DNA from: JAAYCI01 sp031549285
GTDB taxonomy: Bacteria; Bacillota; Clostridia; Oscillospirales; Ruminococcaceae
Direction of reading: 5' to 3'
Assembly: GCA_031549285.1 (NCBI GenBank)
Contig: JAVBPZ010000009.1
Span: forward strand, 1-64,000
DNA length: 64,000 bases
In this document: positions 25,736 to 34,089 of the stretch, in pieces
How positions within the stretch are numbered: position 1 is the stretch's first letter
How the letters are laid out: each line of letters begins with the position of its first letter
Notes under the pieces: model-generated
Told to the model about the DNA's origin: nothing
Seen by the model: only the letters and a program-made list of their open reading frames with translations
Database searches by the model: none
Translations under genes and position numbers: made by a program

Positions 25736-27670
25736 ATGAAATATTTGCGTTCGCTTCCACTGAAAAATATCCAGATTGACGATTCGTTTTGGAACCGCTA
25801 TACCCAGCTGGTCCCCGACGCCGCCTTGCCCTATCAGTGGGAAATATTAAATGACCGCTCCCCCGACGCACCGGCCAGCCATTGCCTGCAAAACTTCCGG
25901 GTGGCGGCGGGCGAGGTGGATGCGCCGCGCCAGGGTACCGTTTTTTTGGATACCGATGCATATAAATGGCTGGAGGCGGTTGCCTATAGCCTGTCCACCC
26001 GGCCGGACCCGGCGCTGGAAAAAAATGCAGATGACGTGATTGAGATGATTGGCCGCGCACAGTGTGAGGACGGCTACCTGAACACGTATTATTCCGTATT
26101 GCACCCTGATGGCCGCTGGGGCAACCTGACCGAGGGGCATGAGCTGTACTGTGCCGGGCATTTGGCCGAGGCGGCGGTCGCCTATTATCAAGCCACCGGA
26201 AAGCGTCAACTGCTGGATATCTCCTGCCGTTTCATGGACCTGATTGATTCGGTTTTTGGCCCCGGGGACGGGCAGATTCACGGCTACCCCGGCCACCCGG
26301 AGATAGAACTGGCCCTGGTGCGCCTGTATGACGTAACCGGGCGGCAGGAATATCTGGAACTATGCAAATATTTTGTGGAAACCCGCGGCGGGCAGCCGAA
26401 CTATTTCCTTTCGGAAATTGCCCGGCCGGAGTATGTTTTCCTCTTTGATGAATTCAAAAACTACGACCCCGCGTATTCCCAGTCTCACCTGCCGGTGCGC
26501 CAACAGGATACCGCCGAGGGCCACGCGGTGCGCGCGGTGTACCTGTACTGCGCCATGGTGGATTTGGCGTACCATTACAACGATGCCGCGCTGCTGGAGC
26601 GGTGTAAGATCCTGTGGGACAACATGACGCAAAAACGCATGTATATAACCGGTGGCATTGGTTCTTCCGGCTTTCTGGAGCGCTTTACCACCGATTTTGA
26701 CCTGCCGAACGACAGCAATTACTCCGAGACCTGCGCGTCCGTGGGGCTGGCATTGTTCGGCCTGCGCATGGCGCAGATTACGCAGGACGCCCGCTATATA
26801 GATACGGTGGAGCGTGCCCTGTACAACACCGTACGCAGCGGCATCGCGATGTCTGGCGACCGGTATTTTTACGTAAACCCGCTGGAAGTTTGGCCCGCCT
26901 GCTGCATGGAGCACACCTTCCGCGCCCATGTGAAGCCGGTGCGCCAGAAATGGTTCGACGTAGCATGCTGCCCCACCAATATTGCCCGGACATTTGCTTC
27001 GCTAGGGCAGTATATGTATGCTACCGATGGGGATTCCCTGTATGTGAACCTGTTTGTACAGAACAAAGTAAACCTGGAACTGGGCGGCAAGACCGTGGCC
27101 GCCCAGATGAACACCGAATACCCCAAAACCGGCCATATCCAGCTGCAGCTGACCGCTGACGGCGCCAGCTTCCCGCTGTTTTTGCGGGTGCCCGCTTTTG
27201 CGCAGCAGGCGCGCATCCGGGTGAACGGCGAGGAAATAGCCTGCGTACCGGACAAAGGGTATGTAAAAATAGAGCGGGTATGGCAGAATGACACCGTGGA
27301 GATGCAGTTTGACGTGCAGCCCCGGCTGGTATACGCAAACCCGCTGGTGCGGAACAACGTGGGCAAGGTTGCCATTCTGCGCGGGCCGGAAGTGTATTGT
27401 TTGGAAGAAGTTGACAACGGGGCAGACCTGGCCGCACTGTACCTGGACGAAGGTGCCCCGCTGCGCGAGGAATGGGACGCGGACCTGCTGGGCGGCACCA
27501 TGGTGGTGCGGTGCGAGGGGACCCGGCTGGTACCCACCGATGATACGGCATCTTTCTGCGACGAAAAGTGCTATACTAAGGAGAAAGCCACGCTGACGGC
27601 CATCCCGTACGGTTCCTGGAGCAACCGCGCACCGGGCGAGATGATCGTATGGGTGCATGCCTGCGTTTAG
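25736..27670 (+). CDS. beta-L-arabinofuranosidase, GH127 family
   Basis: This 644-aa cytosolic glycoside hydrolase (formerly DUF1680) removes beta-linked L-arabinofuranose, for example from beta-1,2-arabinobiose. The zinc-cysteine active site known from HypBA1 of Bifidobacterium is conserved: SETCAS gives E331 and C333, and VACCPT gives C411 (nucleophile position) and C412. There is no signal peptide, so substrates must be imported first. The ATG at 25736 has AAGGAG; the longer frame upstream covers the promoter and operator. Confidence 0.92.
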   Translation: MKYLRSLPLKNIQIDDSFWNRYTQLVPDAALPYQWEILNDRSPDAPASHCLQNFRVAAGEVDAPRQGTVFLDTDAYKWLEAVAYSLSTRPDPALEKNADDVIEMIGRAQCEDGYLNTYYSVLHPDGRWGNLTEGHELYCAGHLAEAAVAYYQATGKRQLLDISCRFMDLIDSVFGPGDGQIHGYPGHPEIELALVRLYDVTGRQEYLELCKYFVETRGGQPNYFLSEIARPEYVFLFDEFKNYDPAYSQSHLPVRQQDTAEGHAVRAVYLYCAMVDLAYHYNDAALLERCKILWDNMTQKRMYITGGIGSSGFLERFTTDFDLPNDSNYSETCASVGLALFGLRMAQITQDARYIDTVERALYNTVRSGIAMSGDRYFYVNPLEVWPACCMEHTFRAHVKPVRQKWFDVACCPTNIARTFASLGQYMYATDGDSLYVNLFVQNKVNLELGGKTVAAQMNTEYPKTGHIQLQLTADGASFPLFLRVPAFAQQARIRVNGEEIACVPDKGYVKIERVWQNDTVEMQFDVQPRLVYANPLVRNNVGKVAILRGPEVYCLEEVDNGADLAALYLDEGAPLREEWDADLLGGTMVVRCEGTRLVPTDDTASFCDEKCYTKEKATLTAIPYGSWSNRAPGEMIVWVHACV

Positions 27671-27757
27671 CGCAACTGCCCAAATAGGAATCAGGAAAAA
27701 CACATCCCCGCACGGACAGCCTATTGGGGCAACCGGGATGCACAAAGGAGAACTACC

Positions 27758-29281
27758 ATGGGCGAAAAAGCGAATATCACCTTTGACCGGGCGTTCCGGG
27801 TGGGGGAAATAGACCGGCGTCTGTTTGGGTCGTTCATAGAACACCTGGGCCGGGCGGTGTACGGCGGCATATATGAGCCAGGCCACCCGCAGGCGGATGA
27901 AAACGGTTTTCGCCGGGATGTGCTTGCCCTTGTGCAGGATTTACAGATTCCGGTCATACGTTACCCGGGGGGTAACTTTGTGTCGGGGTACCGGTGGGAG
28001 GACGGCGTGGGCCCGGTTTCCCAGCGTCCCAAAAAGCTGGATTTGGCCTGGCGCTCGCTGGAAACAAATGAAGTGGGCGTGAATGAATTTGCCCGGTGGT
28101 GCAAGGCCGCGGGGTCTGACATGATGATGGCGGTGAACCTGGGCACCCGCGGCATGCAGGATGCCTGTAATCTTTTGGAGTATTGCAACCTGGCCTGTGG
28201 CAGTTATTACAGCGACCTGCGCGCCCAGCACGGGGTGAAGAATCCCTATGGTGTGAAGGTGTGGTGCCTGGGCAACGAGATGGACGGCCCCTGGCAGATA
28301 GGCCACAAAACCGCGCAGGAATATGGACGCCTGGCGTGTGAAACGGCGCGGGCCATGCGCCTGGTAGACCCGGATATAGAGCTGGTCACCTGTGGCAGTT
28401 CCTTCCCGGAGATGCCCACCTTCCCGGACTGGGAAGCGGAAACCCTGCTGCATACCTATGACGACGTGGACTATATTTCCCTGCACCAGTATTACGGCAA
28501 CCGCAATGGGGATTCCGCGGACTATCTGGCGCAGGCGCTGGGCATGGACCATTTTATCAGCACCGTGGCCGCCGTTTGTGATTATGTTAAGGCGAAAAAA
28601 CGCGCGAAGAAAACCATGTACCTGACTTTTGACGAGTGGAACGTGTGGTTCCACAACGACGACGCGGACAAAGAAAGCATGAAAAACCATCCCTGGCAGG
28701 TGGCACCGCGCCTGTTGGAGGACAACTATACCTTTGAGGACAGCCTGGTGGTGGGCTCCCTGCTGATTACCCTGCTGCGCCACTGTGACCGGGTGAAGAT
28801 GGCCTGCCTGGCACAGCTGGTAAATGTCATTGCGCCTATTATGACCGAACCGGGCGGCAAAGCGTGGCGACAGACCATCTACTACCCGTTTTTGCACGCG
28901 TCCCAATACGGCACCGGCACTGTGCTGAAGCCGGTTTCGCAGTGTGGAAAATACGACAGCAAAAATTTCAGCGACGTGCCATATGTGGAATCGGTAGCCG
29001 TGTGGAACGAGGCGGCCGAAGAGGTAACGGTGTTCGCCGTAAACCGCCACCTGGGCGAAGGCGTGGAAACCAGCGTGAACCTGCGGGATTTTACGAACAT
29101 CCGCCTGACCCAGCACACGGTGCTGCAGCACGATAACCTGAAAGCGGTAAACTCTGCCGGTGGGGAGGCTGTGGCCCCCACGGCTGGCGGTGGCGGCACG
29201 CTGGAGGCTGGGGTCTTCCGGTGCAACATGCAGCCGGCCTCGTGGAACGTGTATCGGTTCCAGTATGGCGCCGCGCGATAG
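27758..29281 (+). CDS. abfA: alpha-L-arabinofuranosidase, GH51 family
   Basis: This 507-aa intracellular retaining enzyme releases alpha-linked L-arabinofuranose from arabinan or arabinoxylan oligosaccharides. The acid/base is E174 in LGNEMDG and the nucleophile E293 in TFDEWNVW, closely matching the E175/E294 pair of Geobacillus AbfA. The C-terminal beta-sandwich is complete. The ATG at 27758 has AAAGGAGA. Together with GH127 it lets the cell split both alpha- and beta-linked arabinofuranose; no arabinose isomerase or kinase genes are in the window. Confidence 0.95.
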   Translation: MGEKANITFDRAFRVGEIDRRLFGSFIEHLGRAVYGGIYEPGHPQADENGFRRDVLALVQDLQIPVIRYPGGNFVSGYRWEDGVGPVSQRPKKLDLAWRSLETNEVGVNEFARWCKAAGSDMMMAVNLGTRGMQDACNLLEYCNLACGSYYSDLRAQHGVKNPYGVKVWCLGNEMDGPWQIGHKTAQEYGRLACETARAMRLVDPDIELVTCGSSFPEMPTFPDWEAETLLHTYDDVDYISLHQYYGNRNGDSADYLAQALGMDHFISTVAAVCDYVKAKKRAKKTMYLTFDEWNVWFHNDDADKESMKNHPWQVAPRLLEDNYTFEDSLVVGSLLITLLRHCDRVKMACLAQLVNVIAPIMTEPGGKAWRQTIYYPFLHASQYGTGTVLKPVSQCGKYDSKNFSDVPYVESVAVWNEAAEEVTVFAVNRHLGEGVETSVNLRDFTNIRLTQHTVLQHDNLKAVNSAGGEAVAPTAGGGGTLEAGVFRCNMQPASWNVYRFQYGAAR

Positions 29282-29416
29282 CCGGTACCCGGTGGTGAAA
29301 TTTTGCACGCTTCATGGTATCATGATGAAAAATGTGGTTTTAAGATTCAATTAAATAGCGCAAGCCGCGCCTGGCAGGCTGGGCAAACCCCGGCGCAAAA
29401 ATGCAGGAGGTAACGT

Positions 29417-30526
29417 ATGGCAAGCATTTCCCTGAAAAATATTTACAAGGTATACCCCGGTGATGTCACCGCAGTAAATGATTTTAACCTTGAAATTCCG
29501 GACAAGGAGTTCGTGGTGCTGGTGGGGCCGTCCGGCTGTGGGAAGTCCACCACGCTGCGCATGATTGCCGGGCTGGAGGAAATAACAAAAGGTGAACTCT
29601 ACATTGGCGATAGGCTGGTGAACGATGTGCCGCCGAAAGACCGCGATATTGCCATGGTGTTCCAAAACTATGCGTTGTATCCGCACATGTCGGTTTACAA
29701 AAACATGGCGTTTGCCCTGCAGCTGCGCAAAACCCCGAAGGACGAAATAGACCGGCGGGTACGCGCGGCGGCACACATTTTGGACATTGAACATCTGCTG
29801 GAGCGCAAGCCAAAAGCACTGTCTGGCGGGCAGCGGCAGCGCGTGGCGCTGGGCCGGGCCATGGTGCGCAACCCCGCCGTATTCCTGCTGGACGAGCCGC
29901 TGTCCAACCTGGACGCGAAGCTGCGCGCCTCCATGCGTACCGAGCTGATTCAGCTGCACAACCGGCTGGGAACCACCTTTGTATACGTGACCCACGACCA
30001 GACCGAGGCCATGACCATGGGCGACCGCATTGTGGTGATGAAGGACGGGTTCATCCAGCAGGTAGACACCCCGCAAAAACTGTACGACTGTCCCTGTAAT
30101 GTCTTTGTGGCGGGGTTCATTGGCAGCCCGCAGATGAACTTCCTTGATGGTGTGCTGAATAAAGATGCCACCGGTTATTTTGTGGACGTGAATGGGGACA
30201 AGCTGCCTATTCCGGCGGACAAGACGAACGATGCCATGGCCGGGTATGTGGGCAAAACCGTGAAGCTGGGCGTGCGGCCAGAGGATATTTATGACGATGA
30301 AGCCAGCAAGGCTGAACCGGGCTATTGCGTCATTGAAACCACGGTGGAAGTGCGGGAGCTGATGGGCAGTGAAGTGTACCTGTACCTGAAATATGGGGAA
30401 TACCAGCTGACGGCGCGGGTGGCGCCCAGCACCACCTCCCAAACCGGAGCCACGGTGCAGGCAGCCATCAATATGAACAAGGCGCACCTGTTTGATAGCG
30501 AGACGGAAGACGTCATCATGAACTGA
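29417..30526 (+). CDS. ugpC: MsmX/UgpC-type ABC transporter ATPase
   Basis: This 369-aa ATPase energises CUT1 sugar importers from the cytosolic face. It shows Walker A GPSGCGKST, signature LSGGQRQR, Walker B VFLLDEPLSNLD and the H-loop VTHDQTEA. The C-terminal roughly 130 residues form the MalK-like OB-fold regulatory domain. The ATG at 29417 has AGGAGG. Because the permease operon lacks an ATPase, this protein is the likely partner, possibly shared with other importers as MsmX is. Confidence 0.93.
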   Translation: MASISLKNIYKVYPGDVTAVNDFNLEIPDKEFVVLVGPSGCGKSTTLRMIAGLEEITKGELYIGDRLVNDVPPKDRDIAMVFQNYALYPHMSVYKNMAFALQLRKTPKDEIDRRVRAAAHILDIEHLLERKPKALSGGQRQRVALGRAMVRNPAVFLLDEPLSNLDAKLRASMRTELIQLHNRLGTTFVYVTHDQTEAMTMGDRIVVMKDGFIQQVDTPQKLYDCPCNVFVAGFIGSPQMNFLDGVLNKDATGYFVDVNGDKLPIPADKTNDAMAGYVGKTVKLGVRPEDIYDDEASKAEPGYCVIETTVEVRELMGSEVYLYLKYGEYQLTARVAPSTTSQTGATVQAAINMNKAHLFDSETEDVIMN

Positions 30527-30542
30527 GAAATGAAAAAATGCA

Positions 30543-30576
30543 CACGGGTATGCCTATTGCAAAAGGCATACCCGTG
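30543..30576 (+). terminator. hairpin after the ABC ATPase gene
   Basis: CACGGGTATGCC (30543-30554) pairs perfectly with GGCATACCCGTG (30565-30576). The U-tract is weak, so some transcription may continue into the DUF624 gene. Confidence 0.5.
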
Positions 30577-30670
30577 ATGTGCTTTCATCCAGGCATTTTT
30601 ATCTGAACCAATGAGGCGTGCCTGGCGAGCAACCCAATGATTAGAATTTTCGGAATGGAGGCAAACCTGT

Positions 30671-31501
30671 TTGGCATTATTCAACCGCAATTTCAATAAG
30701 CCCGGGCCGGGCGTCGCCAAAGATGAACCCCGTAAAAAGGGCATCCGGCGTTTTTTCGAGGTGCTGGGGCGTGACTTTGGCGGCCTGGTAAAACTGAATC
30801 TTCTGTTTTTTGCCTGCTGTGTTCCCTCGCTGGCGCTGTATATTGTGGGCATGCTGAACCTGGGCGGGAATGCTTCGGTGGTGCTGCTGGTGCTGGCGCT
30901 GGTAGCGGCGGCACCCATTGGCGGCGCCGTGACAGCGGGGTATTATTGCATCTCAAAAATGCTGCAGGACCGGCCGGGGTTCATTTGGCATGACTTTCAG
31001 CGAAAGTTCAAGGAAAACTGGCTGCTTACCCTGCCGGTGGGCATTGTGTGTACTTTGATTGTCTATGTGCAGGTCTACTTTCTGCTGGTATTGGCGGGGA
31101 ACCCCGGCAGCGACCTGGGGCTGGAAACGGTTATTTTTATCATGTCCTGGGTGATTTTTGGCATGGTGTCACCGTATTTTTTCCTGCAGGCGGGGTACCT
31201 GACGCTGAAAACCGGCGCACTGCTAAAAAACAGTTTCCTGCTGGCGTTTGGCAACGGGCCGCGCAGCCTGATGGGAATGCTGTGCGGCAGTATCATTTGG
31301 GCTTGCATCATCCTTTTCATTCCCGCGTCGTTGGTTCTGCTGCCGCTTCTGCCTCTGTTTGCGTTCAGCCTGAGCTGGCTGCTGACGCTGATGTGGATAT
31401 GGAAACCGGTGGATGCGCAGTTCCAGATAGAAGAAACCCTGCGCGCAAAAGACAAGGAAGCGCTGGCCGGCGTCACCGACCATTCGGAGAAACAAAAATA
31501 G
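30671..31501 (+). CDS. DUF624 (YesL-like) membrane protein
   Basis: This 276-aa protein has five or six transmembrane helices and a basic N-terminus, matching the DUF624/YesL family. Members are frequently found beside sugar ABC transporters and glycosidases in Firmicutes, but the function is unknown; they resemble permease fragments. The start is TTG 30671, preceded by GGAGG at a suitable distance; there is no better ATG. Its position at the end of the arabinofuranose locus suggests an accessory role in uptake. Confidence 0.8.
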   Translation: MALFNRNFNKPGPGVAKDEPRKKGIRRFFEVLGRDFGGLVKLNLLFFACCVPSLALYIVGMLNLGGNASVVLLVLALVAAAPIGGAVTAGYYCISKMLQDRPGFIWHDFQRKFKENWLLTLPVGIVCTLIVYVQVYFLLVLAGNPGSDLGLETVIFIMSWVIFGMVSPYFFLQAGYLTLKTGALLKNSFLLAFGNGPRSLMGMLCGSIIWACIILFIPASLVLLPLLPLFAFSLSWLLTLMWIWKPVDAQFQIEETLRAKDKEALAGVTDHSEKQK

Positions 31502-31569
31502 CTGCAACGTAGCACACCTGTATGAAGGGATGCCTGTCGCAGCTATTTCCTGAAGAATCATATGTGGGC

Positions 31570-31598
31570 CCCCGCTGCCTTGGTGCAGCGCGGGGTTT
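31570..31598. terminator. hairpin between DUF624 gene and ogt
   Basis: CCCC and CGCTGC pair with GCAGCG and GGGG (31570-31578 with 31585-31595, small bulge), followed by TTTATTT. It ends the plus-strand locus just before the convergent ogt gene. Confidence 0.5.
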
Positions 31599-31652
31599 AT
31601 TTGTATGACGAAGTATACAAGCAATTTCGCCGACGAGAAGCACCGCTGGTCC

Positions 31653-32192
31653 CTAAAGCGCGGTGCCCTTTTTGGGCACAAACAAGCGGGACATGTTCAC
31701 GCCCTCCCCTTCCAGTAGCTTCACCTTTACAGCAACACCGCCGGCATAGCCTGTCAGGCTGCCGCTGGCCCCCACCACCCGGTGGCAGGGAATGATGATG
31801 GAAATGGGGTTATGCCCCACCGCGCCGCCCACCGCCTGGCCGGACATGCTTTCCCGGCCCCGCTTTGCCGCCATGCGTTTTGCAATATCCCCATAGGTGA
31901 TGACCTGTCCATAAGGAATTTCGCACAGGATAGCCCATACCTCCTGGCGGAATTCGCTGCCGATGGGTGCCAGCGGCAGCGCGGAAACCGGTGGCTGTTC
32001 ATCCGCAAAATATTGGTCCAACCACCTTTTCGCGGCGGCAAATATGGCCAAGTCTTTGTTTTCCGACATGGAGCCGGGTATGGTGCCGCCGTGGTATTTT
32101 TGGCCCTGTATCCACAGGCCCAGCAGGTTTTCCCCATCGCTGGCCAGAGTCAGGGTGCCCACCGGGGACGGATGTGTTGTGGAATAATACAT
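31653..32192 (-). CDS. ogt: methylated-DNA--protein-cysteine methyltransferase
   Basis: This 179-aa suicide repair protein transfers methyl groups from O6-methylguanine to its own cysteine. The active site IIPCHRVVG is intact and the helix-turn-helix (YGDIAKRMAAKRG) and the asparagine hinge (VGHNPISI) before it are present. It is preceded by AGGAGGATAACC before the ATG at 32192. The next gene upstream on the same strand, 60 bp away, encodes another alkylation repair protein, so the two form an adaptive-response-like pair. Confidence 0.93.
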   Translation of the reverse strand: MYYSTTHPSPVGTLTLASDGENLLGLWIQGQKYHGGTIPGSMSENKDLAIFAAAKRWLDQYFADEQPPVSALPLAPIGSEFRQEVWAILCEIPYGQVITYGDIAKRMAAKRGRESMSGQAVGGAVGHNPISIIIPCHRVVGASGSLTGYAGGVAVKVKLLEGEGVNMSRLFVPKKGTAL

Positions 32193-32252
32193 GGTTATCC
32201 TCCTGTTTTTGTGCAGTGCCGCGTGAAATGGCCTGCATTGCCATAATAGGAT

Positions 32253-33713
32253 TTACAGTGTGTTCCATAGATTTATGGTGGCATAGCTGCGCCAGGGGCG
32301 CCATGCCTCGGCCATTTTCAGTAATTCCTGCGGGGTGTACGGCGCAAGGGCTTTTTTCACACCGGCGTCGGTTTCCAGGAATGCATCCGGCCATTCCATG
32401 GCGCGCATGGCAATGTACTGCGCCGTCCAGCTGCCAATGCCGCGAATGGCCATCAGCTTTTTCATTTCCTGTTCCGGCTGGGCGCCGGAGCCCAGCAGCA
32501 GCGTCCCCTGCACCAGTGCCTGCGCCAGAGCATAGATGGTACCGGCCCGTGCCGCGGTGATGCCCAGAGGGCCCAAATGGTTTTCTATGGGACCGTCCAG
32601 CGCCAGAATATCCTGCGGCGTGGGAAATACATGGGTCAAGTCCTGCACCCCTGTTTCAACAGGTATACCGTACGCGTTGACCAGCCTGGCGGCCAACGTG
32701 CCGGCTGCTTTCACGGTAATCTGCTGGCCCAGCACCGCCCGCACCGCCATTTCAAAAGCATCGAAACAACCCGGCAGGCGGGTGCCCAAAACACTAAGGC
32801 CGGGCTGCAAGGTGTTCATGGTGGCCAGTGTCTGGTAGACGGCATCGGGGTCACAATAAATATCAAACAAGCGACGCACCCGCGCCAACACCTGTGGCAG
32901 CACCGGCAGCAGCGTTCCGCTTACCGTGACCGATATAGCATTTTTTTGCGGCAGGTGCCCCACCCGCAGCCAGCCGGTTTCCCATTTCCCCGCCGGGGTT
33001 TGCAGCCGCACGGTGCGCCGGTAAACGCCGTTCGCCACCGTTTCTACCCCGGGTATGGTACGCCCGGCCAGAAAGACCAGCAGCTCGTCCCAGCGATACG
33101 GCGGGCGGTACCCCAGCGCCAGGGTGATTTCCCCGCTTTTTTTATTTTCTTCGGGGCACTGTTTGCGCAAGGCGGTAGGCGAAAGACGGTACTGCTTTTT
33201 AAAAAGATCGTTGAAGCGGCGCAGGCTGCCAAACCCGGCGGCCATGGCTACCTCCAGCACCGGTAGGTTGGTGTCTGTCAGCAGGTTTTTCGCCAGCAGC
33301 AACCGGCAGGTTTGCAGATACTGTACCGGGGTTACGTGGTATTCTGCCATGAAAACGCGCCGCAGGTGCCGGTCGCTGCAGCCCAGCCGCTCGGCAAGCT
33401 CGTGCAGGCTTTGCCCGCTGCCGCAGTCTTGCTCCAGCAGGCGAGCCGCGCGGTAGGCCAGGCTGGCGGTGGCATCGGTGATGCAGGCGCCGGGCGCGCG
33501 CTCCGGCCGGCACAAAAGGCAGGGGCGATAGCCCGCCTGTTCCGCCTGGGCCGCGGTGTCGTAGAAGGTGCAGTTTTCCGCTTTTGGCTGTTTTGCGCGG
33601 CACACCGGGCGGCAGTAAATGCCGGTGGAGGATATGCCGACGAAGAACCGCCCGTCAAACCGCGCATCCTTTGCCTGGAACGCCGCGTACAGGGCCGCGT
33701 TGGTCAACTGCAT
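32253..33713 (-). CDS. alkA: Ada-type regulator fused to AlkA DNA-3-methyladenine glycosylase
   Basis: This 486-aa three-part protein begins with an Ada phosphotriester-sensing zinc domain (C34, C38, C65, C68; C34 is the methyl-acceptor position), then an AraC-type HTH pair (about 85-185), then an AlkA-like glycosylase (about 190-480) with helix-hairpin-helix IRGIGSWTAQYIAMRA and the catalytic Asp in LETDAGV. It senses methylated DNA and both activates transcription and excises alkylated bases. The separate O6-methylguanine activity is supplied by the adjacent ogt. The ATG at 33713 is preceded by AAAGGAGGTGG. Confidence 0.92.
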   Translation of the reverse strand: MQLTNAALYAAFQAKDARFDGRFFVGISSTGIYCRPVCRAKQPKAENCTFYDTAAQAEQAGYRPCLLCRPERAPGACITDATASLAYRAARLLEQDCGSGQSLHELAERLGCSDRHLRRVFMAEYHVTPVQYLQTCRLLLAKNLLTDTNLPVLEVAMAAGFGSLRRFNDLFKKQYRLSPTALRKQCPEENKKSGEITLALGYRPPYRWDELLVFLAGRTIPGVETVANGVYRRTVRLQTPAGKWETGWLRVGHLPQKNAISVTVSGTLLPVLPQVLARVRRLFDIYCDPDAVYQTLATMNTLQPGLSVLGTRLPGCFDAFEMAVRAVLGQQITVKAAGTLAARLVNAYGIPVETGVQDLTHVFPTPQDILALDGPIENHLGPLGITAARAGTIYALAQALVQGTLLLGSGAQPEQEMKKLMAIRGIGSWTAQYIAMRAMEWPDAFLETDAGVKKALAPYTPQELLKMAEAWRPWRSYATINLWNTL

Positions 33714-33872
33714 TTCGCCACCTCCTTTACCAAATGCTAGTCTGATTATACCATATTCACGAATAAAATCTGGCTGTTTTCGGACATGTTTTTTATACCA
33801 TTGTTTTCGTAAGCATCTCGCAAAAAAGAACCATGGTACTCATTTTAAAAATATCCTAAGCAGATTTTTCGC

Positions 33873-33901
33873 TTGCATTTTGGCCGCCCGGCCGGTATAA
33901 T
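33873..33901 (+). promoter_or_regulatory. promoter of the MATE gene leader
   Basis: TTGCAT (33873-33878), a 17-bp GC-rich spacer and TATAAT (33896-33901) predict a transcript starting near 33908, only about 16 nt before a very strong terminator hairpin. Confidence 0.7.
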
Positions 33902-33923
33902 ATGTACAGTAACCGTGTGGCTG

Positions 33924-34077
33924 ATGTGCGTAAATCCAGGTTGGATTTACGCACATTTTTTATGTTTGCGGCGGCAGGGCCTACCTGCTGCACACGGGAA
34001 AGAAGAAAAATCATATAGTTACAAGCGTGTTGCCACATGGCGTAAATCCAGCTGTTGGCACGCGTATTTTTTTATTT
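33924..34077 (+). promoter_or_regulatory. attenuator-like leader of the MATE exporter
   Basis: A perfect 15-bp hairpin with a 3-nt loop (33924-33938 with 33942-33956) is followed by T6 (33956-33961), a near-ideal terminator at the very start of the transcript. About 100 nt further, the 12-mer GCGTAAATCCAG of the hairpin arm (33928-33939) recurs (34040-34051) inside a second, imperfect hairpin also ending in a T-run. A short open frame from ATG 33924 reads through the hairpin and overlaps the MATE start, but has no good SD. The layout fits conditional termination, by ligand or by ribosome position; no known riboswitch consensus was recognised. Confidence 0.55.
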
Positions 34078-34089
34078 TTGGAGGAAAAC

